From Nonomuraea aurantiaca (GTDB lineage Bacteria; Actinomycetota; Actinomycetes; Streptosporangiales; Streptosporangiaceae): DNA of 64,000 nucleotides. The position numbers were made by a program, and so were the translations under genes. Where the stretch lies: positions 1 through 64,000 of the forward strand of contig NZ_JAIWNB010000034.1 in the NCBI RefSeq assembly GCF_020215705.1, in the 5' to 3' direction. How positions within the stretch are numbered: position 1 is the first letter of the stretch; every line of letters starts with the position of its first letter. The notes beneath the pieces were generated by a model. It searched no databases. It was not told where the DNA came from and was given only the letters and a program-made list of their open reading frames with translations. Below are positions 32,877-43,087 of the stretch, piece by piece.

Positions 32877-33359
32877 CTACGGCCGCGTTCTTGATCCAGC
32901 GTCCCCAACGAGGACTGCGCGAGAACTGTGTAGCGATGACCTTCCCGGACGGGAGAGCCCCATCTGGACGTCGGTTCTCTTGCGCTCGGAGGCGTTGGCC
33001 ACGAGTAGTTGCGCGCCCAGGAGTGTTCCGCCCAGGCCGAGGAACGTCCGGACTGTCTCCAGCGCGAGGCGAGGCCGTACCGTCGCCTCCAGGTAGTCGT
33101 CGGTCTCCGAGGGCAGTGCGTCGCGTGGAGCGGTGCGGGCGAACCGTACGAGCAGGATCGCCGCTCCGAGCAGTGCCGCGCTCAGGGCGATACCTGTCGG
33201 CGGGCCGAGACCGTACAGCAGGGCGATGACGATGACGACGACGATGACGGGTGGGATGCCGAGCCGCTCGGCCGGCCGTCCGGAGCCCACGACCAGACGG
33301 TCGGCGGCCAGGGCGAGCACCGCCAGGCCGGCCACGCTGAGAATCGCCAGAGTCAGCAC
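32877..33359 (-). pseudogene. Sodium/calcium antiporter remnant fused to a DUF2637 gene end
   Basis: The first 124 codons keep pieces of a CaxA-type antiporter: ADRLVVGSGRPAERLG and PRLALETVRTFLGLGGTLLG, but the conserved acidic helix (GTSxPE) is missing, so there is an internal deletion. From about 32990 the frame passes out of register into the 101-bp copy of the DUF2637 3' end (32885-32985) and stops. This is a junction between two unrelated broken genes. Confidence 0.75.
32885..32985. repeat. Dispersed repeat, copy 2 (3' end of a DUF2637 gene)
   Basis: About 93% identical by eye to 664-764 and in the same orientation. In the proper frame it still encodes QENRRPDGALPSGKVIATQF and SRSPRWGRWIKN. 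The upstream part of the gene is missing. Confidence 0.85.
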
Positions 33360-33371
33360 CGCAGGCCCCCG

Positions 33372-34970
33372 TCAGTCGCCGCTCAGGTCGCGGCGGCCGA
33401 ACGCGGCGATCCCGGCCAGGGCGAGCAGCGCCGCGACTCCGGCCAGCCAGACGAGCGGCACGGCGCTGAACTGGCCACCGGGGACCTGCGGGAGGTGGAA
33501 GTAGGGCGAGATGGCGCGGACGCGTTCGTCGATCTGCAGCAGCTGGCCCAGCTGTCCGAGGAGCACGAAGGTCACCAGCGCCGCCCACGTGAGCGCTGTG
33601 AGCTTGGGCAGCGCGCCGAACAGCAGCACCGCCAGCCCCGCCAGCACCCACACCGCCGGCACCTGGACCAGGGCCGCACCCAGGATGCGTACCGCTTCGG
33701 TGAGGGGTTGCCCGGTCCGCAGCCCATGCGTGAGCCCCGCGGCGAAACCGGTGACGGCGAGGATCACGGCGCTGCCGAGCAGCGCGAACGCCAGGTGGCC
33801 GGCCAGCCACCGCCATCGCGGCACGGCGGTGGACAGCACCGGTTCGGCGCGCGCCGCGGCCTCCTCGGTCCGCGACCGCAGCGCGGCCTGCACGGCGTAG
33901 CCTCCGGCGACCACTCCACACAGGCCCAGTTCGGTGGCGAAGAAGGTGTCCACCAGCGTGTCCCCGCCGCCCACCATGGAGATCAGTTCGGCGATCCGCG
34001 GGTTGTCGCTCACGATGTCGCGCATGCTTTCGGCCAGTGTCCCGAACACGGCACCGGCCACGGCGAAGCCGATCGTCCAGGCGAGCAGCGCGCCGCGGTG
34101 CAGCCGCCAGGCCAGGGCGAGGGGGCTGCGCAGGGAGTGGGCGGCGTTCGCGGGGCCGCTTCGTGGCGCCATCATCCCGGCTCCGAGGTCGCGCCGCCGT
34201 GCCAGCAGGCCGGACGCGCCCAGCAGGAGGAGGCCGGCGACCGCGATCAAAGCCGGCACCCACCAGCGCTCCCCGGCGAACGGGCGCAGGCGCTGCGCCC
34301 ACCCCAGCGGGGACAGCCATGACACCGCCTCGACGTCGGCGGCGTCACCTGCCGCCCGTACCAGGAAGCACAGTGCCAGGGCGGAGCACGCGATGGCGTT
34401 GGCGGTCCGTGCGCCCTCCGTCAACTGCGCGGCCAGCACGGACAGGCCGGTGAACACCCAGCCCACCCCGGCGATCGCCAGACCGAGAGCGAGCGAACCA
34501 GCAGCGGGGAGCCCCTGCGCGGATAGGCCGAGGCCGATGAGCAGGCCGGTGGCGAGGTTCGCCAGGCTCGCGACGAGCACCGCGGCGGCGGGCAGCGCAT
34601 GGCGGCCGACCGCCCCCGCGCCGATGAGCTCCGCTCTCCCGCTCTCCTCCTCCGCCCGGGTGTGCCGGGTGACCAGCAGGATGCTCATCAAGGCGGTCAG
34701 GACGGCGGCGATGGTGGTCGCTCGCCAGGCAATCAGGCCGCCCACAGACGTGGGGTCGAACACCGGCCCGGTCAGGGCGCGCATCGCCGGATTGCCGCTG
34801 ATCATGGCTCCCAGTGCGAGGCGCTGCGCTGGATCGGCGTACACCGACGTGATCGCCGAAGCGATGGCGGAAACCACCCCGCCGATCGCCACGACCCAGA
34901 CCGGAAGTAGCAGGCGATCACGGCGCAGCACAAGCCGAACCAGCAGGCCGGTGCCGGCGAAGGCGGTCAT
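33372..34970 (-). CDS. ABC-2 type exporter permease (antibiotic-exporter-like)
   Basis: A 532-residue membrane protein from ATG 34970 with about 12 spans in two similar halves; the second begins near [20 protein letters not shown]. It resembles the large permeases of polyketide-antibiotic exporters (tetronasin type). Typical features: [20 protein letters not shown] in the first cytoplasmic loop, and [19 protein letters not shown] as its repeat, and the end [14 protein letters not shown]. The start overlaps the ATPase stop (ATGA), so both subunits are made together. Substrate unknown; it may protect against or secrete a hydrophobic compound. Confidence 0.85.
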   Translation of the reverse strand: MTAFAGTGLLVRLVLRRDRLLLPVWVVAIGGVVSAIASAITSVYADPAQRLALGAMISGNPAMRALTGPVFDPTSVGGLIAWRATTIAAVLTALMSILLVTRHTRAEEESGRAELIGAGAVGRHALPAAAVLVASLANLATGLLIGLGLSAQGLPAAGSLALGLAIAGVGWVFTGLSVLAAQLTEGARTANAIACSALALCFLVRAAGDAADVEAVSWLSPLGWAQRLRPFAGERWWVPALIAVAGLLLLGASGLLARRRDLGAGMMAPRSGPANAAHSLRSPLALAWRLHRGALLAWTIGFAVAGAVFGTLAESMRDIVSDNPRIAELISMVGGGDTLVDTFFATELGLCGVVAGGYAVQAALRSRTEEAAARAEPVLSTAVPRWRWLAGHLAFALLGSAVILAVTGFAAGLTHGLRTGQPLTEAVRILGAALVQVPAVWVLAGLAVLLFGALPKLTALTWAALVTFVLLGQLGQLLQIDERVRAISPYFHLPQVPGGQFSAVPLVWLAGVAALLALAGIAAFGRRDLSGD

Positions 34971-35854
34971 GACGCCATCACCTGGTAGTGCCGCAGGAAC
35001 AGCTCCTCCAGCGTGGGCGGCCGGCAGGTCAGGCCGCGCACCCCGCACCCGACCAGGGTTCGCAACACGTCCTGCAGCCGGTCGGCGTCCGCCTCGAAAT
35101 GGATCTGGGAGCCGTTGACCACCAGGTTGTGCGCACCGGGCAGGTCGGCGGGCACGTGTTCGAGTTCGGCGCTGATCGAGGTGCGGGTCAGGTGGCGCAG
35201 CTCGGCCAGCGTCCCGCTCTCCACCGCGCGTCCGTCGCGGATGATGGTCACCCGGTCGCACAGCGCCTCGACCTCGGACAGGATGTGGCTGGACAGCAGC
35301 ACGGTACGGCCGTTGCGGCGTTCCTCATTGACGCAGTCGCGAAAGACCGCCTCCATCAGCGGGTCCAGCCCGGCGGTCGGCTCGTCGAGCAGCAGGAGCT
35401 CGACGTCGGAGGCGAGCGCCGCGATCAGGGCGACCTTCTGGCGGTTGCCCTTGGAGTAGGTTCGGCCCTTCTTGGTCGGGTCCAGGGCGAAGCGCTCCAG
35501 CAGCATCGCGCGTCGCCGCGGGTCCAGCCCGCCGCGCAGGCGTCCGATCAGGTCGATGGCCTCGCCGCCGGACAGCGTCGGCCACAGCGTCACGTCGCCC
35601 GGCACGTACGCCAGCCGCCTGTGCAGCTCGACCGCGTCCCGCCAGGGATCGCCGCCGAGCAGCTCGGCATGGCCGGCATCAGCCCGCAGCAGGCCCAGCA
35701 GGACCCGCAGAGTGGTGGTCTTTCCCGCGCCGTTCGGGCCGAGGAATCCGTGCACCTCGCCCGCACTGACGACCAGTTCCAGGCCGTCCAACGCCCGTAC
35801 GGCACCGAAACGCTTGGTCAGGCCGCTGATCAGGATGGCAGGAATGTCCGGCAC
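34967..35854 (-). CDS. ABC transporter ATP-binding protein
   Basis: A 295-residue ATPase from GTG 35854 with GGAGGCGCACC upstream. Walker [11 protein letters not shown]-loop before [20 protein letters not shown]; signature [18 protein letters not shown]; Walker [13 protein letters not shown]; and switch His in [13 protein letters not shown]. The C-terminal 80 residues form the regulatory domain usual in drug-exporter ATPases ([20 protein letters not shown]). It forms an operon with the permease. Confidence 0.93.
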   Translation of the reverse strand: MPDIPAILISGLTKRFGAVRALDGLELVVSAGEVHGFLGPNGAGKTTTLRVLLGLLRADAGHAELLGGDPWRDAVELHRRLAYVPGDVTLWPTLSGGEAIDLIGRLRGGLDPRRRAMLLERFALDPTKKGRTYSKGNRQKVALIAALASDVELLLLDEPTAGLDPLMEAVFRDCVNEERRNGRTVLLSSHILSEVEALCDRVTIIRDGRAVESGTLAELRHLTRTSISAELEHVPADLPGAHNLVVNGSQIHFEADADRLQDVLRTLVGCGVRGLTCRPPTLEELFLRHYQVMAS

Positions 35855-36154
35855 GGTGCGCCTCCATGAAGCCGGTCGGATATGACGTTGCCGACCAGAC
35901 TTCCCGGCGCTCCGCCTTTGACGGTAACAGCGCCGTGCGGGCCCCGCCAGGCCCATCTCGATGGACTTATGACGCTCGACGTCCAGGCCTTCAGAATCAG
36001 GAACCGCCACGGCTGAGATCAGGGCGGTGGTCTCGTCCCTTGCTCGGCGTCCGGCAGGCGGGCCAGCGAGGGGGAGCCGCCCCGGAATCCGCGATGAAAG
36101 CGGCCGGGCGGACCTTGACCGAAGAACTCTCGCAGCCAGGCGACGTGCTCGACG
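35855..36154. other. Intergenic stretch, no gene seen
   Basis: About 300 bp upstream of the exporter operon. A minus-strand frame passes through it (with [18 protein letters not shown]), continuous with the ATPase, but has no start context; I treat it as upstream non-coding sequence or relic. Confidence 0.35.
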
Positions 36155-36709
36155 TTGAGCCGGCGGGGCCTGAACCGGGCCACGCCGGCGCGCCAGTTCC
36201 TGCTGGAGCGTGTTGAGCTGCCGGCGCTGGAGGCGATCGAGCACCTGGCGGGGATGCAGTCGCAGGCGCCGCTCGCGCCGTACGTCGGCCTGTGGACGCG
36301 ACTGGCCGGCTTTCGCACGGTCGAGTTGTCCACGCTGACCGTGGAGCGGGCCGCCGTACGCGCGCAGTTGATGCGCAACACCGTGCACCTGTTCAGCGCC
36401 CGCGACTGCCTGAACTGGTAGCAGCTGTTCGAGTCGGTGCACTCAAGGGACTTCGCCGCCCACTTCGGTGGCCGTCTCAATGGAGTGGATCAGGCGGAAT
36501 TACTGGGGCATGCCCGAACCATCCTGGATGACAAGCCGCGTACTCGCGCCGGCACCCTGCTGGTGGACGGATTCTGGCGTGGTGTCTGGAGCCGGCGTGC
36601 CGGCCAGATTCACGTCGAGCCGTTCACGCCGCTGTCGCCGGCCGAGCGCGACGCCGTGGAGCCCGAGGCCGAGATGCTGCGCGGATTCCTCGGCATCCGG
36701 ACTGGGTGA
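36155..36709 (+). pseudogene. Winged-helix DNA-binding-domain protein with an in-frame TAG
   Basis: The frame reads [60 protein letters not shown] and [15 protein letters not shown], the start of a winged-helix (HTH_42, YcaQ/AlkX-like) protein. TAG (36419-36421) follows, and the same frame goes on with [20 protein letters not shown] and LDDKPRTRAGTLLVDGFWRG. The full family has about 350 residues. The jump from the KPRTRA stretch to GTLLVDGFW shows an internal deletion as well. Confidence 0.8.
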
Positions 36710-36834
36710 AGGGGCGGGGCCAAGACGTCGGCCGTCGCTCTTCGCGATCCTGATCGCCGCGCCGCCGAGCCCGTGTGGCTTTCAAGTATTTTGAACTTTG
36801 CGGCCCTGCGGTGAAAACGTGAAATCGTTTCGCT

Positions 36835-39800
36835 ATGGGGACACGGTTCGGTGTTCTGGGGGCCCTTGAGGTGGTGCGCGATGGGGTGCCGGTAGCCGTG
36901 TCGGCGCTCAAGTAGCGGATTGCGCTGGCCACGTTGCTCCTTCAGGCGAATCAGCACGTATCGCTCGATCAGCTCGCCGAACGGATGTGGGACGGTCGCG
37001 AGGCTCCGGAGGATACGCGCGGGGCCGTACAAACGCATATCGGCAGATTGCGGCGTACCTTGCGCGACCGCAGTGACGAGCGGCAGCTGATCCGCACCCG
37101 GGGGGAGGGGTATGTCCTCAAGCTCGCGGTGGAGGACCTCGACGTCGCTGTCTTCCTTGATCTCGTCGCCCGTGCCAAGAGAGCCGGTCAGGCCGGTGAC
37201 GAGAGGCGCGAGACCGACCTCCTCCAGCGGTCGCTGGCATTGTGGCGTGGTCCTGCCCTGGTCGACGTGCCGTCGGAGTCGTTGTATCGCGATCACGTGC
37301 TCGTGCTGACCGAGCAGCGGGTGCAGGCGCTGGAGCGCTGGTTCGGCCTCAGGCTGCGGTCAGGCCGCCATGATGAGCTGGTCGTGGAGCTCAGAGCGGC
37401 CACCACGGCGCACCCGCTGCGTGAGCGGTTGTGGGCTCAGCTCATGCTCGCACTGTATCGATCCGGTCATCAGGCCGAAGCGCTCCAGGTCTACCGCACC
37501 GTCGGCGACCTGCTCCGCCAGGAGCTGGGCGTCGATCCCGGTGACGAGCTGCGGAAGCTGCATCACGACATCCTCACCGGCAATCCCGCCCTGCTGATTC
37601 CCGCCGTCCCGAACAGCGTGGCCGGTGCTCAGGAGCGGCTGGAAGTCGTGACCGCGCAGCCGCCACGAGCAGCCGCGGCCGCCCCTCCCCGGCAGTTGCC
37701 CGCTGACACCGCGCACTTCACCGGCCGCCTCGCCCAGCTGGCGACCCTGGAAGAAATGCTGCCCGCGTCCGAGGGCCAGGCCCAGCGGCCGATCATCATC
37801 GGCGGCACCGGCGGGGTGGGAAAAACCGCGCTGGCCGTCCATTGGGCGCACATGGTCCAGGACCGGTTCCCTGACGGCCAGCTCTACCTCGATCTACGTG
37901 GTTTCGGGCCCGGCGCGCCGGTTGAGCCCGCCGCCGCTCTGGAGATGCTGCTGCGGGCGCTGGATGTCGCGCCCGAGCGGCTCCCGGCCGAGCTGGAGGC
38001 GCGCTCGGCGCTGCTGCGCAGCATGCTGGCCGGGCGCCGCATGCTGATACTCCTCGACAACGCCCGCGACGAGGCGCAGGTACGCCCCCTGCTCCCCGGC
38101 GCGCAGTCGACGGTGCTGATCACCAGCCGCAACCAGCTGCGCGGACTGGCCGCCCGAGAAGGCGCGTTCCGCGTCACCCTCGACGTCTTCTCACCGCAAG
38201 AAAGCCATTCCCTCCTGCTCTCGCTCCTGGACGAAGACCGCCTGAGTGCCGCTCCGCAGGCGGAGACGGAACTCGGCGAATTATGCTCCCGACTCCCCTT
38301 GGCGCTGAGCATCGCGGCTGCCAACCTCGACGCCAACCCACACCTGAGCCTGACCGACTACGTGAGCGAGCTGCGCGAAGGCAACCGGCTGGCCGCTCTG
38401 GAAACCGGGAATGATCAAGCAGCCGCGGTGCACGCCACCTTCGACCTGTCCTACACCGCCCTGCCCGAGCCACAGCGCAGGTTGTTCCGTCTGCTCGGGC
38501 TGCTGCCCGGCGCGGACTTCACCGCGGCCGCCACGGCCGCGCTGGCCGGCTGCTCGACAGCCGAGGCGAGGCAAGGGCTGGACAGGCTCGCCGCCTACCA
38601 TCTGATCCGCGCGCACGGCCGCGGCCGCTACGCCTTCCATGACCTGCTACGCCTGTTCGCCGCCGAGCACGCCCACTCCGACGAAACCCCCGGAGAGCTG
38701 CTGGAGGTCAGTCGGCGCCTGCACGATTGGCACCTGCACAGCGTGCTCGCCGCCGCCCAACTGCTTCACCCCCATTGGGTACGGCTGCCGCAGCCACCCC
38801 TCACCAGCACCGCACTTCCGGAGGCCTTCGACAGCCAGGAATCCGCCGCCGCCTGGCTGGAGGCCGAACACGCCAACCTCGTCGCCATGATTCGCCACGC
38901 GCATCAGCACGGTCCCGGCGAGCTGGTATGGCGGCTGACGGACGCGCTACGTGGCCATTTCTGGGTGAGCAGGCATCTGGACGACTGGCTCACCTGCGCC
39001 CAAGCCGCCCTCACCGTCGCCGAGGCCGAAGGTAGCCGTGCCGCCCAGGCCGTGATCCAGTTGAGCCTGGCCGACGCCCACACGCATCAGGACCGGCCCG
39101 CGGCGGCGATGGAGTTGTACGCCCGCGCCCTGTCGCTCACCGAGGAGGTCGGATGGCTGGACTGCCAGGCTTCCGCCCTCGGCGGGCTGTCCAACGCCTA
39201 CCTGCGCCTGGGACATCTGCTGGAGGCTGTCGAACATCTCGACAGGGCTCTCGAACTGTCCCGGCAGACCGATCGCAAGCGCGGACAACAGGCATACCTC
39301 AATAACCTGGCGAACGCCCACCACCAGCTCGGACGGCTGGAGCTGGCCCTCGATCAACTCGGTCAGGCCCTAGAGCTTGCCACAGACCGTTCCGCAGCCT
39401 TGATCTGCACGATGGGAGCGGTCTGCCACAGCCTGGGGCGGCTCGATGAGGCGGCCCAGTATCTCAACGACGGCATCTCCCTCAGCCGCCGGCTAGGTGA
39501 CCACGCCGTCGAGCTGGAGTGCCTGGTCGCGCTGGCAGCGTTGCGCCGGGACCTCGGACACCACGCGGAGGCGCTCGAACTAAGCGACACGGCTCTGGCA
39601 ATGAGCCACGACCTGGACGACCATCTCATCCAGGCGGCCACCCTGAATGTCGTGGCGATGCTCCATTGCGACCTTGGCCGACACGGCGAGGCGCTGAAAC
39701 TCCACCAGCAGGCGCTCGATGCCACCAAACAGGGCGGAAACCGCCATCCCGAAGTCGTCAGCCTGATCGGCCTGGCCGACGCCGCCAGAGGCCTTGGCCG

Positions 39801-40167
39801 CCATTCCGACGCCGCCGCACACGCCGAACAGGCCTGCGCGATCGCCCGCGACCGGTCCTTCCGCGTGCTCGAGGGCCTCGCACTGACCGCGCTCGCAGAG
39901 ATCAGCATCGCAAGGGACGCGCCGGCTGAAGCCGTCACTCAGGCCCGTCAGGCTCTCGTACTGCACCGCGACACCGGACACCGCCTCGGCGAAGCAAGAG
40001 CTCTGCGCGTGATCGGTGAGGCTCTGTACGAAGAGGAGGGAGCCGACACCGCGCTGCCGTACTGGCGGGAAGCGCTCTCACTGTTCGCCGCGATCGGCAG
40101 CCCGGAAGCCGCCGAGGTCAGCTCCCTCATCAGCGGTTGCTGCGGCTCATCCCCCATTCATGGATGA
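36835..40167 (+). CDS. AfsR/SARP family regulator interrupted by an early TAG
   Basis: A 1110-codon frame: MGTRFGVLGALEVVRDG starts a SARP winged-helix domain, with TAG as codon 27 (36913-36915) where the family has Gln (VSALK-stop-RIALATLLLQ). After it the frame is open to 40167. Order: OmpR-like DNA-binding domain to about 95 (GAVQTHIGRLRRTL), BTAD helical domain to about 250, NB-ARC ATPase (P-loop GGTGGVGKTALA; LILLDNARDE), then TPR-like repeats. Full-length relatives control antibiotic clusters. Internal starts (for example ATG... at 36934-36936 is in frame) would lack part of the DNA-binding domain. Otherwise the gene is intact for 3.2 kb. It ends 21 bases into the convergent gene at 40147. 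Confidence 0.85.
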
Positions 40168-40386
40168 CGTGGAAACACCTCCGCCGTCCACCCAATAGCG
40201 CGAGTCAGGGTCGTCGAGCATCGAATAATCGCGGTTCTCCATCGAGAATTCGCGGTTGTCGGCTGAGAAGTCGCGGTTGTCAGCTGAGAAGTCGCGGTTC
40301 TCCGCGCTCGCCGGGGCGGCGGCGAACGCGAGTCCGGCCCCGGTGAACGCCAAAGTCGCGGCCAGGGCGAGAACGGTCTTGCGCAC
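40147..40386 (-). CDS. Secreted peptide with four heptad repeats
   Basis: Seventy-nine residues, GTG 40386, with AGGAGGAAGAA upstream. A signal peptide (RKTVLALAATLAFTGAGLAF, cut after PASA near residue 28) precedes four seven-residue repeats: ENRDFSA, DNRDFSA, DNREFSM, ENRDYSM (residues 29-56), then a 23-residue acidic, Gly/Ser-rich tail. The DNA of the repeats is 4 x 21 bp (40219-40302). Not recognised. It is divergent from nothing obvious and convergent with the SARP gene. A secreted structural or signalling peptide is possible. Confidence 0.65.
   Translation of the reverse strand: MRKTVLALAATLAFTGAGLAFAAAPASAENRDFSADNRDFSADNREFSMENRDYSMLDDPDSRYWVDGGGVSTSSMNGG
40219..40302. repeat. Four 21-bp tandem repeats inside the secreted peptide gene
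   Basis: Units on the minus strand each encode (D/E)NR(D/E)(F/Y)S(A/M). They differ at a few positions, so they are not a recent perfect slippage array. Confidence 0.85.
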
Positions 40387-40621
40387 TTCTTCCTCCTGAT
40401 GCTCGTGTACTCGGTCTCCTGCGGTGGATCGTACGCAGAGCTGGAACGCCGGACTATCCGGCAAGTGAGCGGCCTGCGGCGCGATCTGGACACCGCGTCC
40501 AGAGCCGACCAGGCGACGACGAAACGACGCCAGGACGACAACGGCGTGCAGAAATGTGAGTCACCCATGGACCTACAGCGATCAGTCGCACCTCTGATGC
40601 GAAGAGATGAGCTGACCTTCC

Positions 40622-41609
40622 GTGAACACTTGGCATGGAGACACGTCAGGAGAATGGGTGTCATTGACGTCCGAAGGAAATTTCCCCGGAGATTTTCAAA
40701 AGGCTCGAGACTGCGTATCGCGCATCTCATGGCCGCACACCGTCGAGGTCATCAAGGGGCATCCGGCAGGCGGCCGCTGCAAAGAGCTGTACGAGGGCAA
40801 CATCGGCATGCGCATCCTGTCGTACGGAGCCGAAGTCCGTGTCACCGTCCCGCGGTGCCCGGACTCCTACAAGATCTACCTTCGCTGAGAGGCGCCGGAA
40901 AGGTGAAAATCGAGGGCGAGTATATCGACGCGCCCTCGATCATCGTCGGCCCGCAAGAGAGGTCCGACATGTGGTGGAGCATCGACCACGAGGTGCTGAT
41001 CATCCACATTCCCTCGGCGCTGATCGAGCGGACACTTGCCGACTATCTGGGCGATCCTCCGAAGCAAGCCCCGCGTTTCAGGCCGGACATCACCAGAGAC
41101 AGCGCTCTCACCGGAGCGCTGACCATGTTGTCGCTGGCGAGTGCCGACGGCAGGCTACCGTTCATGGCCTCGCCCTTGGCCGGGCACCATTTCGAGCAAT
41201 TTCTGCTGCACACCCTTCTGGACTCGCAGCCGCACGACTACTCCGCCACCCGCGGCGAGCCTGACGCCTCGTCCGGTCCAGCGGCATTGCGCCGAGCGCA
41301 GCGCTACTGCGAGGAACACGCGGGTGAATGTATCTCCCTGCGGGACATCGCCGCCGCGGCCAGAGTCAGCGTCCGCACCCTGCAATACGACTTTCGCCAT
41401 CACCTGCACACCACACCGCTCGCCTACCTGCGCAAAGTACGGCTGGCGCACGCCCATGCCGACCTGGTGCGCATAGCCCAGACGGGCGCTCAGACCACTG
41501 TCACGGAAGTGGCCACGCGTTGGGTTTCATGCATCTGGGCCGCTTTGCCTGCAGCTACAGGGAGACCTACGGCCAACCGCCCTCCAGCACCTTGTACGGG
41601 TCACGGTGA
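40622..41609 (+). pseudogene. AraC family regulator, two frameshifts
   Basis: From ATG 40622 the frame encodes an AraC-binding-like N-terminus (WVSLTSEGNFPGDFQKARDC, GHPAGGRCKELYEGNIGMRI, LSYGAEVRVTVPRCPDSYKI). A missing base near 40883 moves the continuation (KIEGEYIDAPSIIVGPQERS ... the HTH_18 domain CISLRDIAAAARVSVRTLQY) to another frame; a second missing base near 41522 moves the end (FMHLGRFACSYRETYGQPPS). Restored, it is about 328 residues with both domains. Each lesion is a single base, so decay is recent or a sequencing artefact. Confidence 0.8.
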
Positions 41610-41616
41610 GCGCCGG

Positions 41617-42717
41617 CTACCCGAACGCGCGGTGGAGCTGGGTCATGGTGTTCTCGACGCGGCTCTTGTCGCCGACGACCACGTAGGTCTCGTAGTTGAC
41701 CTTGTCTTTTCTGTCCATGGTTCCACTGGGGCTGGTGACTTGGATGGTGTTCTCGCCGAAGTAACCGTTGTAGTCCATGGGCGAGCGGGTCATCGTGTAG
41801 TAGTAGGCCTTGCTGCCGAGGACTTCGGGCTTGACGTACATGCCGAGGCAGTAGGCGCCGTCGTCCGTGCAGCGGACCATGGGGTCCTTGCTCGTGTGGG
41901 AGTCCACGGGCTTGGGCGACAGGCGGCCGGTGGCGGGGCTGTAGGAGAAGACCTTCGTGAAATCCGGCTGCAGGTAGGCGACGAAGACGCCGTTGAAGCG
42001 GTCATGTCGTTCGTCGTCCGAGGTGATCGTGGCGGCAGCGCGGAAGACGTTCTCCAGCGCGGGCGCGTCGTGATCGGGGGCGAGCTCGATCTCGGTCTGC
42101 AGCCAGTACGGCGACAGGCCCATGGTGAAGGGGGAGCGCTTGTCCTGGTGGTCGGCGCTGCGGCAGTTGCCCCAGCCCGGTTTCGTGTCCGCGAGGGTCA
42201 CGAACATCGCGGGCCTGCCCGCCGTACGGATGGAGCTGCCGGACCTGGCCATGGTGTAGAGGGCGCTCGTGCTGGGACCGTGGTAGGGAGGCGGCTGGCC
42301 CGCGTCGTCCAGGCGGGTGCCGGCCTGTGTGGGGTTGTAGCACTCGGTCGCCGCCTCGCCCTCCTGCCAGGCGTGGAAGGCGTACTGGAAGGCGGCGCCG
42401 TGGCCGCCGCTGGAGATGAACTCCTTGTTGTTGACCTTGACTGACGCGATCGCGCCAGCCAGCGCCGTCGACGTCGTGACTGCCAGCCTGTTGCGCTTGT
42501 CGACCAGGACGGACGCTGTGACGTCCTGGAACGTCCGGTCGTAGTTCTTCTTCGTGGCGCATGGGGACTTGTACGTGAGCACGAAGTCGTTGTAGGCCGA
42601 GCTGCTCCGTGGCGGCGCCTCGCACGAGCTCTGCGCGGCCGTCGCCGCCGCTGGGGTGACCACCGCCGTCATGACCGTGAGCGCGGCCAGTACGGCCCCC
42701 TGCCGGATGGATCTCAT
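41617..42717 (-). CDS. Large secreted protein of unknown function
   Basis: A 366-residue protein with a clear signal peptide (RQGAVLAALTVMTAVVTPAA, cut near AQS). The mature part has six or more Cys in pairs (SSCEAPPR, SPCATKKN, TECYNPTQ, NCRSADHQ, VRCTDDGAYC) suggesting disulfides. Motifs include RLAVTTSTALAGAIASVKVN and YYYTMTRSPMDYNGYFGENT. I do not recognise the family; no catalytic signature is evident. The mature sequence resembles a beta-rich secreted binding protein. Nothing downstream is co-oriented within the operon distance. Confidence 0.75.
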   Translation of the reverse strand: MRSIRQGAVLAALTVMTAVVTPAAATAAQSSCEAPPRSSSAYNDFVLTYKSPCATKKNYDRTFQDVTASVLVDKRNRLAVTTSTALAGAIASVKVNNKEFISSGGHGAAFQYAFHAWQEGEAATECYNPTQAGTRLDDAGQPPPYHGPSTSALYTMARSGSSIRTAGRPAMFVTLADTKPGWGNCRSADHQDKRSPFTMGLSPYWLQTEIELAPDHDAPALENVFRAAATITSDDERHDRFNGVFVAYLQPDFTKVFSYSPATGRLSPKPVDSHTSKDPMVRCTDDGAYCLGMYVKPEVLGSKAYYYTMTRSPMDYNGYFGENTIQVTSPSGTMDRKDKVNYETYVVVGDKSRVENTMTQLHRAFG

Positions 42718-43087
42718 GCGCGAAGTAAACCGGCAGCCGGCGATGCGGCGGGATCTGTTCGAGAAAAGGGTAAGTGTTGGGGGTTGCCGGTCCCAGGCCG
42801 AACGCCGCCTGGCCGGAAAGGGAGATCACGTGCCCGGAGCACGGCTGGACTTGCAGAATGAGCCCGCCGATGGCGAGCCCCCAAGCCATCACCACGACCG
42901 TGTGACAGCGCGCAGCCCGTCCTTGTCCGCGGTGGCCCTGTACAGGTGTGCTCGTCCGATGCGCTCGCGGGAGACCATGCCCTTGTGCGAGAGCCGCCGT
43001 CCGACAACCGGCGACCACCACCGTTGCCAGGCTCGCGCCCATCCCCTACGCTATTTCGTAATAACGGAATAACGTAGGAGAGCCCCG
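42718..43087. other. Divergent intergenic stretch
   Basis: About 370 bp between the secreted protein (minus) and the winged-helix regulator (plus). Immediately before the regulator, AATAACGGAATAACG (43060-43074) is a direct repeat of AATAACG, a possible operator or promoter. No gene is seen. Confidence 0.4.

Noticed and set aside
32869-34320. Minus-strand frame of 483 codons over the exporter permease
   Set aside because: It is the out-of-frame shadow of the permease, Arg/Pro/Ala-rich, and only its end matches the DUF2637 repeat.
36913-36915. Pyrrolysine- or selenocysteine-type recoding of the TAG
   Set aside because: No suppressor tRNA, pyrrolysyl synthetase or recoding structure is seen in the window; nonsense mutation is the simpler view, though readthrough is not excluded.
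36835-40167. SARP gene as the regulator of the lyase cassette
   Set aside because: It lies more than 4 kb from the cassette beyond several broken genes and has no visible link to the inverted repeat at 28094.
40219-40302. CRISPR-like array in the 21-bp repeats
   Set aside because: The units are adjacent without spacers and encode a regular heptad in a secreted peptide with a good start site.
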